DNA of 64,000 bases from Streptomyces sp. WZ-12. Its GTDB lineage: Bacteria; Actinomycetota; Actinomycetes; Streptomycetales; Streptomycetaceae. This document shows, piece by piece, positions 25,773-34,165 of the stretch. Where the stretch lies: positions 8,233,001-8,297,000 of the forward strand of contig NZ_CP118574.1 in assembly GCF_028898845.1 (NCBI RefSeq), written 5' to 3'. The notes beneath the pieces are model-generated. The model was not told the DNA's origin. It saw only the letters and a list, made by a program, of their open reading frames with translations, and did not search any database. The position numbers and the translations under genes are program-made. How positions within the stretch are numbered: position 1 is the stretch's first letter; the number at the start of each line of letters is the position of its first letter.

Positions 25773-26861
25773 ATGTTGATCCTGGTCACCGGAGGTGCGG
25801 GCTTCATCGGCTCGCAGATCGTCACCGCCCTCACCGGCGCCGGGCACGCGGTGCGTGTCCTGGACGCCCTGTTGCCCGCCGCGCATCAGACGGCCCCGCC
25901 GATCCCGGAGGGGGTGGACTGGCGGCACGCGGACGTGCGCGATGCGGATGCCGTGGGCGACGCGCTGCGCCGAGTGGACGCGGTCTGCCACCAGGCCGCG
26001 ATGGTGGGGCTCGGCAAGGACTTCGCCGATGCCCCGGAGTACGTGGGGTGCAACGACCTCGGCACGGCGGTGCTGTTGGCGGAGATGGCCGCTGCCGGGG
26101 TGCGGCGCCTGGTGCTGGCCGGCTCGATGGTGGTGTACGGCGAGGGGCGCTACGAGTGTTCCCGGCACGGCGTCGTACGGCCGGGGCCGCGCGAGGTGGC
26201 GTGCCTGGAGGCGGGGCGCTTCGAGCCGCCCTGCCCGCGGTGCGGTGAGCCGCTGGCGCCGGGATTGGTGGGGGAGGACGCGCCGGCCGATCCGCGCAAC
26301 GTGTACGCGGCCACGAAGTTGGCCCAGGAACACCTGGCCGCTGCCTGGGCGCGGGCGACGGGGGGAAGGGCCGTGGCGCTGCGGTACCACAACGTCTACG
26401 GGCCGGGCATGCCGCGCGACACCCCGTACGCGGGCGTGGCGTCCCTGTTCCGGTCCGCGCTCGCGCGGGGCGAGGCGCCGCGGGTGTTCGAGGACGGTGG
26501 CCAGCGGCGGGACTTCGTGCACGTACGGGACGTGGCGGACGCCAACCGTGCCGCGCTCGACGGCCTGGCGGACGGCCTGGCGGAGGGCGGTGTGCGGGCC
26601 TACAACGTCGGCAGTGGGGAGCCGCACACGGTGGGGGAGATGGCCGCGGCCCTGGCTGCGTCGTACGGCGGGCCGGCGCCGGTGGTCACCGGGGAGTTCC
26701 GGCTCGGCGACGTCCGCCACATCACCGCCTCGTCGCGCAGGTTGCGCGACGAGTTGGGGTGGCGGGCCCGGGTCGGGTTCGCGGAGGGGATGGCCGAGTT
26801 CGCGGCGGCGCCGTTGCGGTCCGGCGGAGTCCGGTCGGATTCGGTGGCGTACGCGCGGTAG
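25773..26861 (+). CDS. NAD-dependent sugar epimerase, probably dTDP-L-rhamnose 4-epimerase type
   Basis: This 362-residue extended SDR has GGAGFIGSQIV, the catalytic SMVVYGEG and YAATKLAQE (Tyr-Lys), and RYHNVYGPGMPRDTPYAGVASLF. Between the Ser and Tyr motifs is a long insert with a zinc-knuckle look: YECSRHGVVRPGPRE, then PPCPRCGEPL. Such an insert is typical of actinomycete dTDP-L-rhamnose 4-epimerases. It would interconvert nucleotide-activated deoxysugars for cell-wall or natural-product glycosylation. The ATG at 25773 gives the exact N-terminus MLILVTGGAG. No other deoxysugar genes are adjacent. Confidence 0.85.
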   Translation: MLILVTGGAGFIGSQIVTALTGAGHAVRVLDALLPAAHQTAPPIPEGVDWRHADVRDADAVGDALRRVDAVCHQAAMVGLGKDFADAPEYVGCNDLGTAVLLAEMAAAGVRRLVLAGSMVVYGEGRYECSRHGVVRPGPREVACLEAGRFEPPCPRCGEPLAPGLVGEDAPADPRNVYAATKLAQEHLAAAWARATGGRAVALRYHNVYGPGMPRDTPYAGVASLFRSALARGEAPRVFEDGGQRRDFVHVRDVADANRAALDGLADGLAEGGVRAYNVGSGEPHTVGEMAAALAASYGGPAPVVTGEFRLGDVRHITASSRRLRDELGWRARVGFAEGMAEFAAAPLRSGGVRSDSVAYAR

Positions 26862-26982
26862 CGAAATCCCGCTCCCGCTCGCTGAGTTGGGCCGGGATGC
26901 GGGTCGGGCATTGTGCTGTCGGATGCGGTTGGCTCCGTTGCGCCGGTGGAGACGGGGTCTGCCGCGGCCGGCCGTGCCCTGT

Positions 26983-27525
26983 TCAGTTGGGCTGCACGAC
27001 GGTGGTGATCTTCCCGCTCCCGAGGTCGTAGGCGTAGCCGCCGATCTTGATTTCGTCGATGCCCGGTGTGAGTTCGGGCGCCGAGCGCAGTCTGGCGACG
27101 TCCTTCCGGACTGTTTCGGACGGCTCCAGGACTGCCATCTCCAGGGCGGTCTGTTCGTCCCAGCCGCCACGGGCGGCGTAGCCGGCGCGCAACTCATCGT
27201 CGGCGAAGAGCCCGGAGCCGCAGTCGGTGTGGTGGATGACGGCGATCTCGAACCAGTCCGCGTCGGGGGTCTTGTTCTGGTGCAGGTGCACGATCCAGGC
27301 GAGGTCCTTGATGATCGCCGGTGTCACGCGGCCGCCGACGTTACGTGCCACGATCGCCTCGCCGAGACGGGCGCCGAGCACGGCCGCGGGCTCCACGCGC
27401 GGATCGATGCAGATGATCAAGTAGAGCTGCTTGAAGGGGATGAACGGGACCTGCGGGACGTCGGCCTGGGCACCGGAGGCCGAGAATGCCCGGTTGCGCT
27501 CCAGGTACGGGGTGAAGTTCGACAT
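26983..27525 (-). CDS. Beta-class carbonic anhydrase family protein
   Basis: This 180-residue protein carries the beta-carbonic-anhydrase zinc-ligand pattern: Cys in LIICIDPRVEP and HTDCGSG with His and Cys later on. The usual CxDSR is CIDPR here, with Pro for Ser. VARNVGGRVTPAIIKDLAWIVHLHQNK is the standard middle helix region. It probably hydrates CO2 or binds a similar substrate; without the Ser, activity may be altered. The ATG at 27525 is chosen because upstream residues are Arg/Pro-rich and non-conserved. Compare the Tat-lipoprotein member at 39419. Confidence 0.85.
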   Translation of the reverse strand: MSNFTPYLERNRAFSASGAQADVPQVPFIPFKQLYLIICIDPRVEPAAVLGARLGEAIVARNVGGRVTPAIIKDLAWIVHLHQNKTPDADWFEIAVIHHTDCGSGLFADDELRAGYAARGGWDEQTALEMAVLEPSETVRKDVARLRSAPELTPGIDEIKIGGYAYDLGSGKITTVVQPN

Positions 27526-27693
27526 GGTTGGTCCCTTCAGGAGGCGGTGGCAGCCCCGGGCCGTGAGTCGGCATCGGGTGCGTGGCGGCAATGTCCGTGC
27601 TGCGCGAGCCGGCCCGTTCGGCCATGAACCGCAGGCGGGCGGAAACAAGCCCGCCTAGTAGCCACCGTCGCCCACGAGAGGAGTGCCCGCCAG

Positions 27694-27720
27694 GCGGCTC
27701 GCCCGGTAGGGGCGAGCCGC
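27694..27720. terminator. Hairpin terminator downstream of the histidine kinase gene
   Basis: GCGGCTCGCC (27694-27703) pairs perfectly with GGCGAGCCGC (27711-27720) around CGGTAGG. It lies about 100 bp after the kinase stop (transcription leftward) and 170 bp before the carbonic anhydrase start. Confidence 0.7.
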
Positions 27721-27823
27721 GCGTCGCCGGCTGGAAGGCCGCGGCAGGCGAGCGCTTCGGCCCTCAGCTCGCCTGATTCGGACGACGCGCACCGAAGCGG
27801 CGACGAACCTCTGACCGAGCGGG

Positions 27824-28936
27824 TCAGGGCGCCACCGGCAGATGGACCTCGAAGCGGCAGCCGCCCGGCACGTTGCACACCGCCGCGCGGCCCTGATGGG
27901 CCTCTACGATGCCGCGGACGATGGCCAGGCCGAGTCCCGCGCCGGCGGGCGGGGTGCGGGCGTCGGTGCCGCGCCAGCCGGTGTCGAAGACCCGCGGAAG
28001 GTCCTCCGGCGGGATGCCGCCGCAGCCGTCGGTCACCGCCAGCACGACCCGGTCGGCCTCCCGGCGCGCGGACACCGCGACGGTGCCGTCCGCGGGGGTC
28101 CGGCGGATGGCGTTGACGAGGAGGTTGGCCAGGACGCGGGACATCTCGCGGCCGTCGACCTCGACCGGCACCTTCTCCACCGCGTCGCCCACCAGTCGCA
28201 CTCCGTGTTCGCGGGCGAGGGCGTCGGCGCCCGCGAGCGCGTCGCCGACGAGGTCGTAGGCCGACAGCCGGGTCGGGGTCAGGGCGAGGACACCGGCCTG
28301 GATGCGGGAGAGTTCGAAGAGGTCGCTGACCATGTCGCTCATCCGCTCGACCTCGGTGCGGATGCGGGTGTGGTAGACGCGGGGGTCGTCGACCACGCCG
28401 TCCTCCAGGGCCTCGGTCATCGCCCGGAGGCCGGCCAGCGGGGTGCGCAGGTCGTGGGAGATCCAGGCGACCAGTTCGCGGCGGGACGATTCCAGGGCCT
28501 TCTCGCGTTCGCGGGAGGCGGCCAGCCTGGCGCTGGTGGCGGCCAACTGGCGGCTCAGTTCGGCGAGTTCGGCTGTGGGGGCGGTGGCGGGTGGGGTGAA
28601 GCGGCCGTCGTCGCCGAGGGCGCGGGTGGCTTCGGCCAGCGCGCGACTGCCCCGGACGACGCTCCGGCCCAGCAGCAGCGACACGGCCAGGGACGCGACC
28701 GCGGCCATGGCACACACCATCGTGACGACCCACAGGTCGTGCTCCGAGAGGAGCATCGCCCAGGAGACCAGGATCGTGCCGGCGAGCATCGCGGCGACCG
28801 TGACGGCGGCGACGACGGCCAGTGAGAGCGCGACGGAGCGGTTGCGCAGCAGGCGCAGGGCCGCGGTGCCGGCCAGTCCGGCGACTGCGGCGCCGATCGC
28901 CGCGTACAGGGCGATGAGCAGGGTGTCACCGATCAT
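27824..28936 (-). CDS. Sensor histidine kinase
   Basis: This 370-residue kinase has a first membrane helix at residues 4-28, a second at 38-60, only a few residues outside (LLSEHDLW) and a third at 69-90, then a HAMP-like linker. The phosphoacceptor His151 lies in VAWISHDLRTPLAGL. ATPase motifs follow: VLANLLVNAIRRT, VTDGCGGIPPEDLPRVFD and GAGLGLAIVRGIVEAHQG. The almost absent outside domain suggests that it senses a membrane or intracellular signal. Its start overlaps the stop of the response regulator gene by 11 bp, so it is second in the operon. Confidence 0.93.
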   Translation of the reverse strand: MIGDTLLIALYAAIGAAVAGLAGTAALRLLRNRSVALSLAVVAAVTVAAMLAGTILVSWAMLLSEHDLWVVTMVCAMAAVASLAVSLLLGRSVVRGSRALAEATRALGDDGRFTPPATAPTAELAELSRQLAATSARLAASREREKALESSRRELVAWISHDLRTPLAGLRAMTEALEDGVVDDPRVYHTRIRTEVERMSDMVSDLFELSRIQAGVLALTPTRLSAYDLVGDALAGADALAREHGVRLVGDAVEKVPVEVDGREMSRVLANLLVNAIRRTPADGTVAVSARREADRVVLAVTDGCGGIPPEDLPRVFDTGWRGTDARTPPAGAGLGLAIVRGIVEAHQGRAAVCNVPGGCRFEVHLPVAP

Positions 28937-29690
28937 GGTTGGCTCCCTTGCCGTTCGTCGCCTCGTCGCGCGTCCCGTTGGCGTCCGTCCCGTCGGGCTC
29001 GGGAGGATCGAAGCGGTAGCCGACGCCCCACACGGTGCTGATCAGGTGGGGACGGGCCGGGTCGGCCTCGATCTTCTCGCGCAGTCGCCGCACATGGACG
29101 GTGACGGTCGACAGGTCGCCGAACTCCCACCCCCACACCTCGCGCATCAAGTCCTCCCGGCTCGTCGCCCGCCCGGGGTTGCGCAGGAAGAAGGTCAGTA
29201 GGTCGAACTCCCGGATGGTGAGGGCGAGTTCGGAGCCGTTGCGGGTGGCGCGCCGGGCGGTGGGGTGCACGGCGAGGGGGCCGCTGTGCAGCCAGCCCGC
29301 CGTGCCCCCGCTCCTGGTAGGCGACGATGCGCCGGCCCGGCGGAGTACGGACTCCACACGCAGTACCAGTTCGCGGGGGCTGAACGGCTTGGTGACGTAG
29401 TCGTCCGCGCCCACTTCCAGGCCGAGGATGCGGTCCTCCTCGTCGCCGCGCGCGGTCAGCATGATCACGGGAACCGGCCCGTCCAGGCGTATGCGGCGGC
29501 ACACCTCCAGGCCGTCCATGCCGGGCAGCATCAGGTCCAGTACCACCAGGTCGGGCGGCCGGGCCGAGGCTTGGGCGACGGCGGTGCGGCCGTCGGCGGC
29601 CACGTCGACGGCGAAGCCCGCCCGGTCCAGATACCCGGCGACGACCTCGGAGACGGTGGGGTCGTCGTCCACGACGAGTACGCGTTTCAT
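28926..29690 (-). CDS. OmpR-family response regulator
   Basis: This 254-residue protein has a receiver domain with acidic pocket VVDDD, phosphoacceptor Asp52 in LVVLDLMLPGMDG, and Lys101 in VTKPFSPREL. A winged-helix output domain follows: TIREFDLLTFFLRNPGRATSREDLMREVWG, then STVTVHVRRLREKIEADP and TVWGVGYRF. It should be activated by the kinase encoded just downstream. Between its start and the divergent methyltransferase gene are two TCCGTAAGGA direct repeats, a likely binding site for itself, and a third copy lies before the molybdopterin oxidoreductase. Confidence 0.95.
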   Translation of the reverse strand: MKRVLVVDDDPTVSEVVAGYLDRAGFAVDVAADGRTAVAQASARPPDLVVLDLMLPGMDGLEVCRRIRLDGPVPVIMLTARGDEEDRILGLEVGADDYVTKPFSPRELVLRVESVLRRAGASSPTRSGGTAGWLHSGPLAVHPTARRATRNGSELALTIREFDLLTFFLRNPGRATSREDLMREVWGWEFGDLSTVTVHVRRLREKIEADPARPHLISTVWGVGYRFDPPEPDGTDANGTRDEATNGKGANHDR

Positions 29691-29760
29691 CCTTCGGAGT
29701 CTCGCACTATGCGCGGCGCGGGCGGGCGGCAGAGGTCGTGACGGGGGCCGATGTCATCGA

Positions 29761-29796
29761 TCCGTAAGGAGTGGCGACGTCAGCGTTCCGTAAGGA
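29761..29796 (+). promoter_or_regulatory. Two TCCGTAAGGA direct repeats in the divergent regulator/methyltransferase region
   Basis: TCCGTAAGGA occurs at 29761-29770 and 29787-29796, 26 bp apart, which puts both on nearly the same face of the helix. This is typical of OmpR-family sites. They can act on the leftward two-component operon and the rightward methyltransferase operon. Confidence 0.6.
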
Positions 29797-29840
29797 CGCC
29801 GAGTCCCTTTTGCCTGTTTTGCGTTCGTAGGGTGAGTGGG

Positions 29841-30668
29841 GTGATCGAGACCTCCCCTTCCCCCTTGGGTGTTGCGCTGCCCTGTCTGAACGGGCCCGAA
29901 GCCCTCCCCGCGCCGGCCCGGACCGGACGTGCGACCCCCGGCCTGCCCTGGACGAACGACCCGTACGCCCACGCCCTGCGCACCGGCCGCGGCCCGCTGT
30001 ACCTGCGCCGCCTGGCACCCCGCGCCCTCCGGGCGGGGGAGTTGCTCCCGTTGGACGTGGAGCGGTGGTGCGCCGCCCCCGACGCCGCCGACACCGGCGT
30101 GCTGCTCCGCTGCACCGGCCCCGTCCTGGACGTCGGCTGCGGACCGGGGCGCCTCGTGGCCGCGCTGGCCGTCCGCGGCGTACCGGTGTTGGGCGTGGAC
30201 GTCAGCCCGGACGCCGTCGCCCGCACCCGCCGCCTCGGCGGCGCCGCCCTGCGCCGCTCGGTCTTCAACCGCCTGCCGAGCGAGGGCCGTTGGGGCACCG
30301 CGCTCCTGATGGACGGCAACGTGGGCATCGGCGGCGACCCGGTCGCCCTGCTCTCCCGACTGCGGGAGCTGGCCCGGCCCGGCGGTCGCCTACTGGTCGA
30401 GGCGGCCGCCGACGACGTGGACGAGCGCCTCACCGTCCGCGTCGAGGACGCCCATGGCCACCACGGTCGACCCTTCCCCTGGGCCCGACTCGGCCCAACT
30501 GCCCTACTACACACGGCCGTTGCGACCGGCTGGACCCTCACCGACCGCTGGACGACCGACAACCGCCACTTCCTCCAACTGCACCGCCCGAGCGCGGGAC
30601 CCGACGACCCCCGCCTCGCCCCCCAGTCGTGCCCCACGACGATCCCCCGAAGGGCCACCCGCCCATGA
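29841..30668 (+). CDS. SAM-dependent methyltransferase
   Basis: This ~275-residue protein starts at GTG (MIETSPSPLGVALP). The SAM-binding motif I is CTGPVLDVGCGPGRLVAALAVRGVPVLGVDVSP, followed by LLMDGNVGIGGDPVALLSRLRELARPGGRLLVE and a region resembling motif III. An N-terminal part (NDPYAHALRTGRGPLYLRRL) of about 80 residues precedes the domain. The substrate is unknown. Its stop overlaps the start of the glycosyltransferase gene (ATGA), so the two are coupled. The two-component system on the other strand shares the promoter region. Confidence 0.85.
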   Translation: MIETSPSPLGVALPCLNGPEALPAPARTGRATPGLPWTNDPYAHALRTGRGPLYLRRLAPRALRAGELLPLDVERWCAAPDAADTGVLLRCTGPVLDVGCGPGRLVAALAVRGVPVLGVDVSPDAVARTRRLGGAALRRSVFNRLPSEGRWGTALLMDGNVGIGGDPVALLSRLRELARPGGRLLVEAAADDVDERLTVRVEDAHGHHGRPFPWARLGPTALLHTAVATGWTLTDRWTTDNRHFLQLHRPSAGPDDPRLAPQSCPTTIPRRATRP

Positions 30669-32194
30669 CCGACCACCCGACAACGACCTCGACCCGCCAG
30701 GCGCACCCCGGAGCGGGCCCACCCCACCCCACCCCCTCGACCGGCCGCCGAAAGAACGCGGTCGCCCTCACGGCCACAGCGCTCCTCCTGGCCGGCCTCA
30801 CCGCGACGATCGTCAACACCCTCCACGCGGGCGACAACGTGAGCAACCCCGGCCGCCTGCTGGCCGGTTACGCGGTCGCCTGGACGCTGTTCGCCGCCGC
30901 CGCGTGGACCGTGCGCAAGGTCCCGACCCGCGCCGCGACCGTTCTCGTCGTGCTCGGCGCGGCAGCCATCGCGCTGGCCGGCCTCGCGGCGCCCCCGCGC
31001 ACCAGTAACGACATGTACCGCTACGCCTGGGACGGCCGCGTCCAGGCCGCCGGCATCTCCCCCTACGCCTACCCGCCCGCCGCACCCGAGCTGGCCCCAC
31101 TGCGCGACAGTTGGCTCTTCCCGCCATCGACCGCGACAACCGCCTCGCCCACCTCGCCCGCCCCAACTACCTGCACTGGCTGGGGACTTACCCACACCAA
31201 AACCGGGCTCTGCGTCCGCATCAACCGTCCCACCGTCCCCACCATCTACCCGCCCGTCGCCGAGGGCTGGTACCTGGCCGTCCACGAGCTCTCCCCAACG
31301 AACAGCCGCCACAAGCCATTTCAAGTCGGCGGCGCGGTCCTGGCCTTCGCCACCACCCTCGCCCTGCTCGCCGTCCTCCGCCGCCGCGGCGACCCGCGGA
31401 CGGCCGCGCCCCGCGCCGCGCTGTGGGCCTGGTGCCCGGCCGTGGCCCTCGAAGCCGTCAACAACGCCCACATCGACACGCTCGGCGTCCTGTTGACCGT
31501 GCTCGCGCTCGGCACCGCCACCGCCGGCGTCCGTCGCGGCGCCCTGCTCGGCGCGGCGATCGCCGTCAAGATCCTGCCGGTTCTCGCCCTGCCCGGCGCC
31601 TTGTCAGGGCAGCGCGGCCCGGCCCGCGTCCTGCGCGTCACGGCATCCGCCGTCGCGGCCGTCGCCCTCGCCTACCTGCCGTACGTACTCGCCTCCGGCA
31701 CCGGCGTCCTGGGCTACCTGCCCGGCTACCTCCACGAAGAGGGCTACGACCCCAGCGATGTCCGCCGCTTCGCCCTCCTGCGACTCCTGCTCCCCGACGC
31801 TGCCGCCGGCGCAACCGCAGCCGCAGTGCTGGGACTCATCGCCCTGTACGTGTGGTGGCGCGGCGACCCCCAACGCCCCTGGCGCGGCGCCCTGTTGCTC
31901 ACCGGTACCACCCTCCTCCTCTTCTCGCCCAACTACCCCTGGTACTCCCTCCTCGTCATCGCCCTCGTGGCCCTGGACGGCCGCTGGGAATGGCTCACCC
32001 TCACCCTCGCCGGCACCACCCTCTACCTGGCCGGCCGGCTCCTGCCTGGCTTCCCCCTCCAGGCGTGCGCGTACGGCGCGGCGGCCTTGGCGGTCATCGT
32101 CGGCGCCTACCTCCGCTGCTCCCCGACACGTCGAGCCGCCCGACGCCCAGGAGCGGGGCAACCGATCTCGGCAGCGGTGAACCCGCCTGAGTGA
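30665..32194 (+). CDS. GT-C family membrane glycosyltransferase (polyprenyl-phosphate sugar dependent)
   Basis: This 509-residue membrane protein has many helices (VALTATALLLAGLTATIV, AATVLVVLGAAAIALAGL, AWCPAVALEAVNNAHID, LLGAAIAVKILPVLALPGA, LPYVLASG, LLLFSPNYPWYSLLVIALVAL). The loop after helix 3 carries NDMYRYAWDGRVQAAGISPYAYPP, typical of GT87/DUF2029-type mannosyltransferases, where the Asp is catalytic. A segment TPVPTIYPPVAEGWY resembles the family's second conserved loop. It would transfer a sugar from a polyprenyl-phosphate carrier to an acceptor outside. The start overlaps the methyltransferase stop by four bases. Confidence 0.85.
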   Translation: MTDHPTTTSTRQAHPGAGPPHPTPSTGRRKNAVALTATALLLAGLTATIVNTLHAGDNVSNPGRLLAGYAVAWTLFAAAAWTVRKVPTRAATVLVVLGAAAIALAGLAAPPRTSNDMYRYAWDGRVQAAGISPYAYPPAAPELAPLRDSWLFPPSTATTASPTSPAPTTCTGWGLTHTKTGLCVRINRPTVPTIYPPVAEGWYLAVHELSPTNSRHKPFQVGGAVLAFATTLALLAVLRRRGDPRTAAPRAALWAWCPAVALEAVNNAHIDTLGVLLTVLALGTATAGVRRGALLGAAIAVKILPVLALPGALSGQRGPARVLRVTASAVAAVALAYLPYVLASGTGVLGYLPGYLHEEGYDPSDVRRFALLRLLLPDAAAGATAAAVLGLIALYVWWRGDPQRPWRGALLLTGTTLLLFSPNYPWYSLLVIALVALDGRWEWLTLTLAGTTLYLAGRLLPGFPLQACAYGAAALAVIVGAYLRCSPTRRAARRPGAGQPISAAVNPPE

Positions 32195-32304
32195 AAAGGC
32201 ACTTGGCGATGGCAGGAGGCCGGGGAGGGGATGCGGACCCACCGCCGACGCCGTGACGGCGAAGGCGACGGCGGCGGGCCATGGTCATGCGCCGCAGCAG
32301 AGCG

Positions 32305-32541
32305 CTAGAGGCGGGCTCCGGCCGCGGTCAGGACGCGACCGAGGAGGTCGTCAGCCCCCTTGACGGTGTCAGCGGCTGCGCCGGCGACGTGGTCCACGAC
32401 GTCATGGTGGACGTCGTCGGTCGCGTGAGTGGCCTTGTGGCCCGAGCCGGCCGGGGGCGGGGCGGCCTGGGCCGAGGCGGCAGGGAGGACGCATGCGGCC
32501 AGGATCGCCGCGGCCGTCACGACGCGGGCAAGAGAACGCAT
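32305..32541 (-). CDS. Small secreted protein, function unknown
   Basis: This ~78-residue protein has a Sec signal peptide (RSLARVVTAAAILAACVLPAA, cleavage after SAQAA). The mature part of ~50 residues is His/Asp/Ala-rich (HATDDVHHDVVDHVAGAAADTVKGADDLLG) with an amphipathic helix look. An AAGGAG sequence sits right before the first ATG (32553) and 12 bases before the second (32541); the second spacing is more usual, so it is preferred. His-rich composition could allow metal binding. No family recognised. Confidence 0.55.
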   Translation of the reverse strand: MRSLARVVTAAAILAACVLPAASAQAAPPPAGSGHKATHATDDVHHDVVDHVAGAAADTVKGADDLLGRVLTAAGARL

Positions 32542-33138
32542 ATCCGTGTTCATCTCCTTGAACTGGGTTACCGAGCAGTCGAGTTCGACCGCGCCCGGCC
32601 TAACTACCCTGACCGGGCACGCAGGCCCCTACGAGATGAGCACGACCTCGGAAGCCCAGTGCGCAGTGACACAAACCAAGCCACGGACCAACTTCCCCGG
32701 CACACCCACGACCTGGGAACATTCCCCGCCCCACCAGCGAGACCCCGGATACATCTGTCCATTCCCGCATCGCTCCCAGAGGCGAATTGCCGGGCCTAAA
32801 CACATCCCACTCACCCCGCCGTGTACCTCCTTGACCCGGAGGGATCACCGGTGGCCTGGTGGAGCACATCGGCTGACGTCCGGCCCACGAAGACACCATG
32901 GGAAATGGCGGACGGGGCCAGCGCGGCCGGCGAGGGGCGCCTTGTCGGTTCGCCGCGCCGTCATGCCGGATCCGCTGTGATTCCGGCCGGCGCTGATCTC
33001 ACGCGCTCGGACCGGCCGCCCGGGCGGGGCGGGGTCTCGCTCGTCCGGACGACATGCCTGGCGGCGCCCACGCGCGGCGCGCCACGGCACCCGAGTACGT
33101 CCGTGCCGCGCGCTTAAGGTGACGCCCGGAGGTGGAGC
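32542..33138. other. Intergenic region without supported gene
   Basis: No coding region is supported in these ~600 bp, although long open frames occur by GC bias. The right end has GGAGGTGGAG, the ribosome binding site of the oxidoreductase at 33139. Confidence 0.45.
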
Positions 33139-34008
33139 ATGCGAGTGGGGTTGCACGCGCTGGGCATCGGTGCCGGTGCCCGTCCCGAGGTGATCCGTGC
33201 GGTGGCGACAGCCGCGGAGGCGCACGGCTTCGCGAGGCTGTGGTGCGGCGAGCACGTGGTGCTCGTGGACTCGCCCACCTCCCGCTATCCCTACTCCGCG
33301 GACGGTCGGATCGCCGTGCCCGCGGACGCGGACTGGCTGGACCCGCTGCTCGCCCTGACCTTCGCGGCGGCGGTCACCAGCCGGATCGAGCTCGCCACCG
33401 GCGTACTCCTGCTCCCCGAGCACAACCCGGTCCTGCTCGCCAAACAGGCCGCCACACTCGACGTGCTCTCCGGTGGGCGGTTCAGCCTCGGGGTCGGGGT
33501 GGGGTGGTCGGCCGAGGAATTCGCGGCGCTCGGTGTCCCCTTCGCCGGGCGGGGGCGGCGCACCGACGAGTACCTCGCCGCGATGCGCACCCTCTGGGCT
33601 GACGATCCGGCCTCCTTCACAGGGGAGTTCACCCACTTCGACGCGATCCGGGTCAATCCGAAGCCGCTGCGCGGCGGTCGGCTCCCGGTGGTGGTCGGCG
33701 GTAACAGCGACGCCGCCTTGCGCCGGGCGGCCAGGCTCGCCGACGGCTGGTACGGCTTCAACGTCCCGGCGGCCGACGTTCCGGCGCGCATCGCCGTTCT
33801 CGCCGACGAGTGTGCCCGCCACGGTCGTGCTTGTGACGAGCTCACGGTTGCCGTCGCGCCGAGCGACGGCACCCCGGACCACCTCGCCGCGTTCGGCGCG
33901 GCGGGTGTCACCGAACTCGTCGTCGTCGGCGCACCCCCGCCCGCTCCCGACGCGGCTGCCACTTGGGTCGCGCGACTCGCCCGGACCTGGATCCGCCCGG
34001 AGGAATAG
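33139..34008 (+). CDS. Luciferase-like oxidoreductase (LLM class, probably F420-dependent)
   Basis: This 289-residue protein is a bacterial-luciferase-like (beta/alpha)8 enzyme: MRVGLHALGIGAGARPEVIRAVATAAEAHGFARLWCGEHVV, RIELATGVLLLPEHNPVLLAKQAATLDVLSGGRFSLGVGVGWSAEEF, and RLPVVVGGNSDAALRRAARLADGWYGF. Members use FMN or, in actinomycetes, often F420. The motif GVGVGWSAEEFAALG is typical of the F420-dependent group (TIGR03619-like). Reaction and substrate are unknown. Confidence 0.88.
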   Translation: MRVGLHALGIGAGARPEVIRAVATAAEAHGFARLWCGEHVVLVDSPTSRYPYSADGRIAVPADADWLDPLLALTFAAAVTSRIELATGVLLLPEHNPVLLAKQAATLDVLSGGRFSLGVGVGWSAEEFAALGVPFAGRGRRTDEYLAAMRTLWADDPASFTGEFTHFDAIRVNPKPLRGGRLPVVVGGNSDAALRRAARLADGWYGFNVPAADVPARIAVLADECARHGRACDELTVAVAPSDGTPDHLAAFGAAGVTELVVVGAPPPAPDAAATWVARLARTWIRPEE

Positions 34009-34165
34009 TCAGGGCCGGCTCACCCGGGCCAACAACGGAACCCCAACAACCAAGGCCAGCCCCAAGGCGACACACGCGGGCCCCTCCAGTGGACCTTCGC
34101 GGCCACGGAGGGTGAGGCTTGTGCCTGATCGCCGACTCCGAGTGAGCGAGGGCAGCGCCTCCCGC

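Noticed and set aside
25389..27197. 602-codon minus-strand frame across the epimerase gene
   Set aside because: Opposite strand of a clear epimerase; composition dominated by Arg/Pro/His.
27824..29690. CutRS identity for the OmpR-type two-component system
   Set aside because: The kinase lacks an outside sensor domain with conserved cysteines, so I could not support that name.
29780..31471. 563-codon minus-strand frame across methyltransferase and glycosyltransferase genes
   Set aside because: Gly/Arg-rich shadow; the plus-strand genes have motifs and coupled starts.
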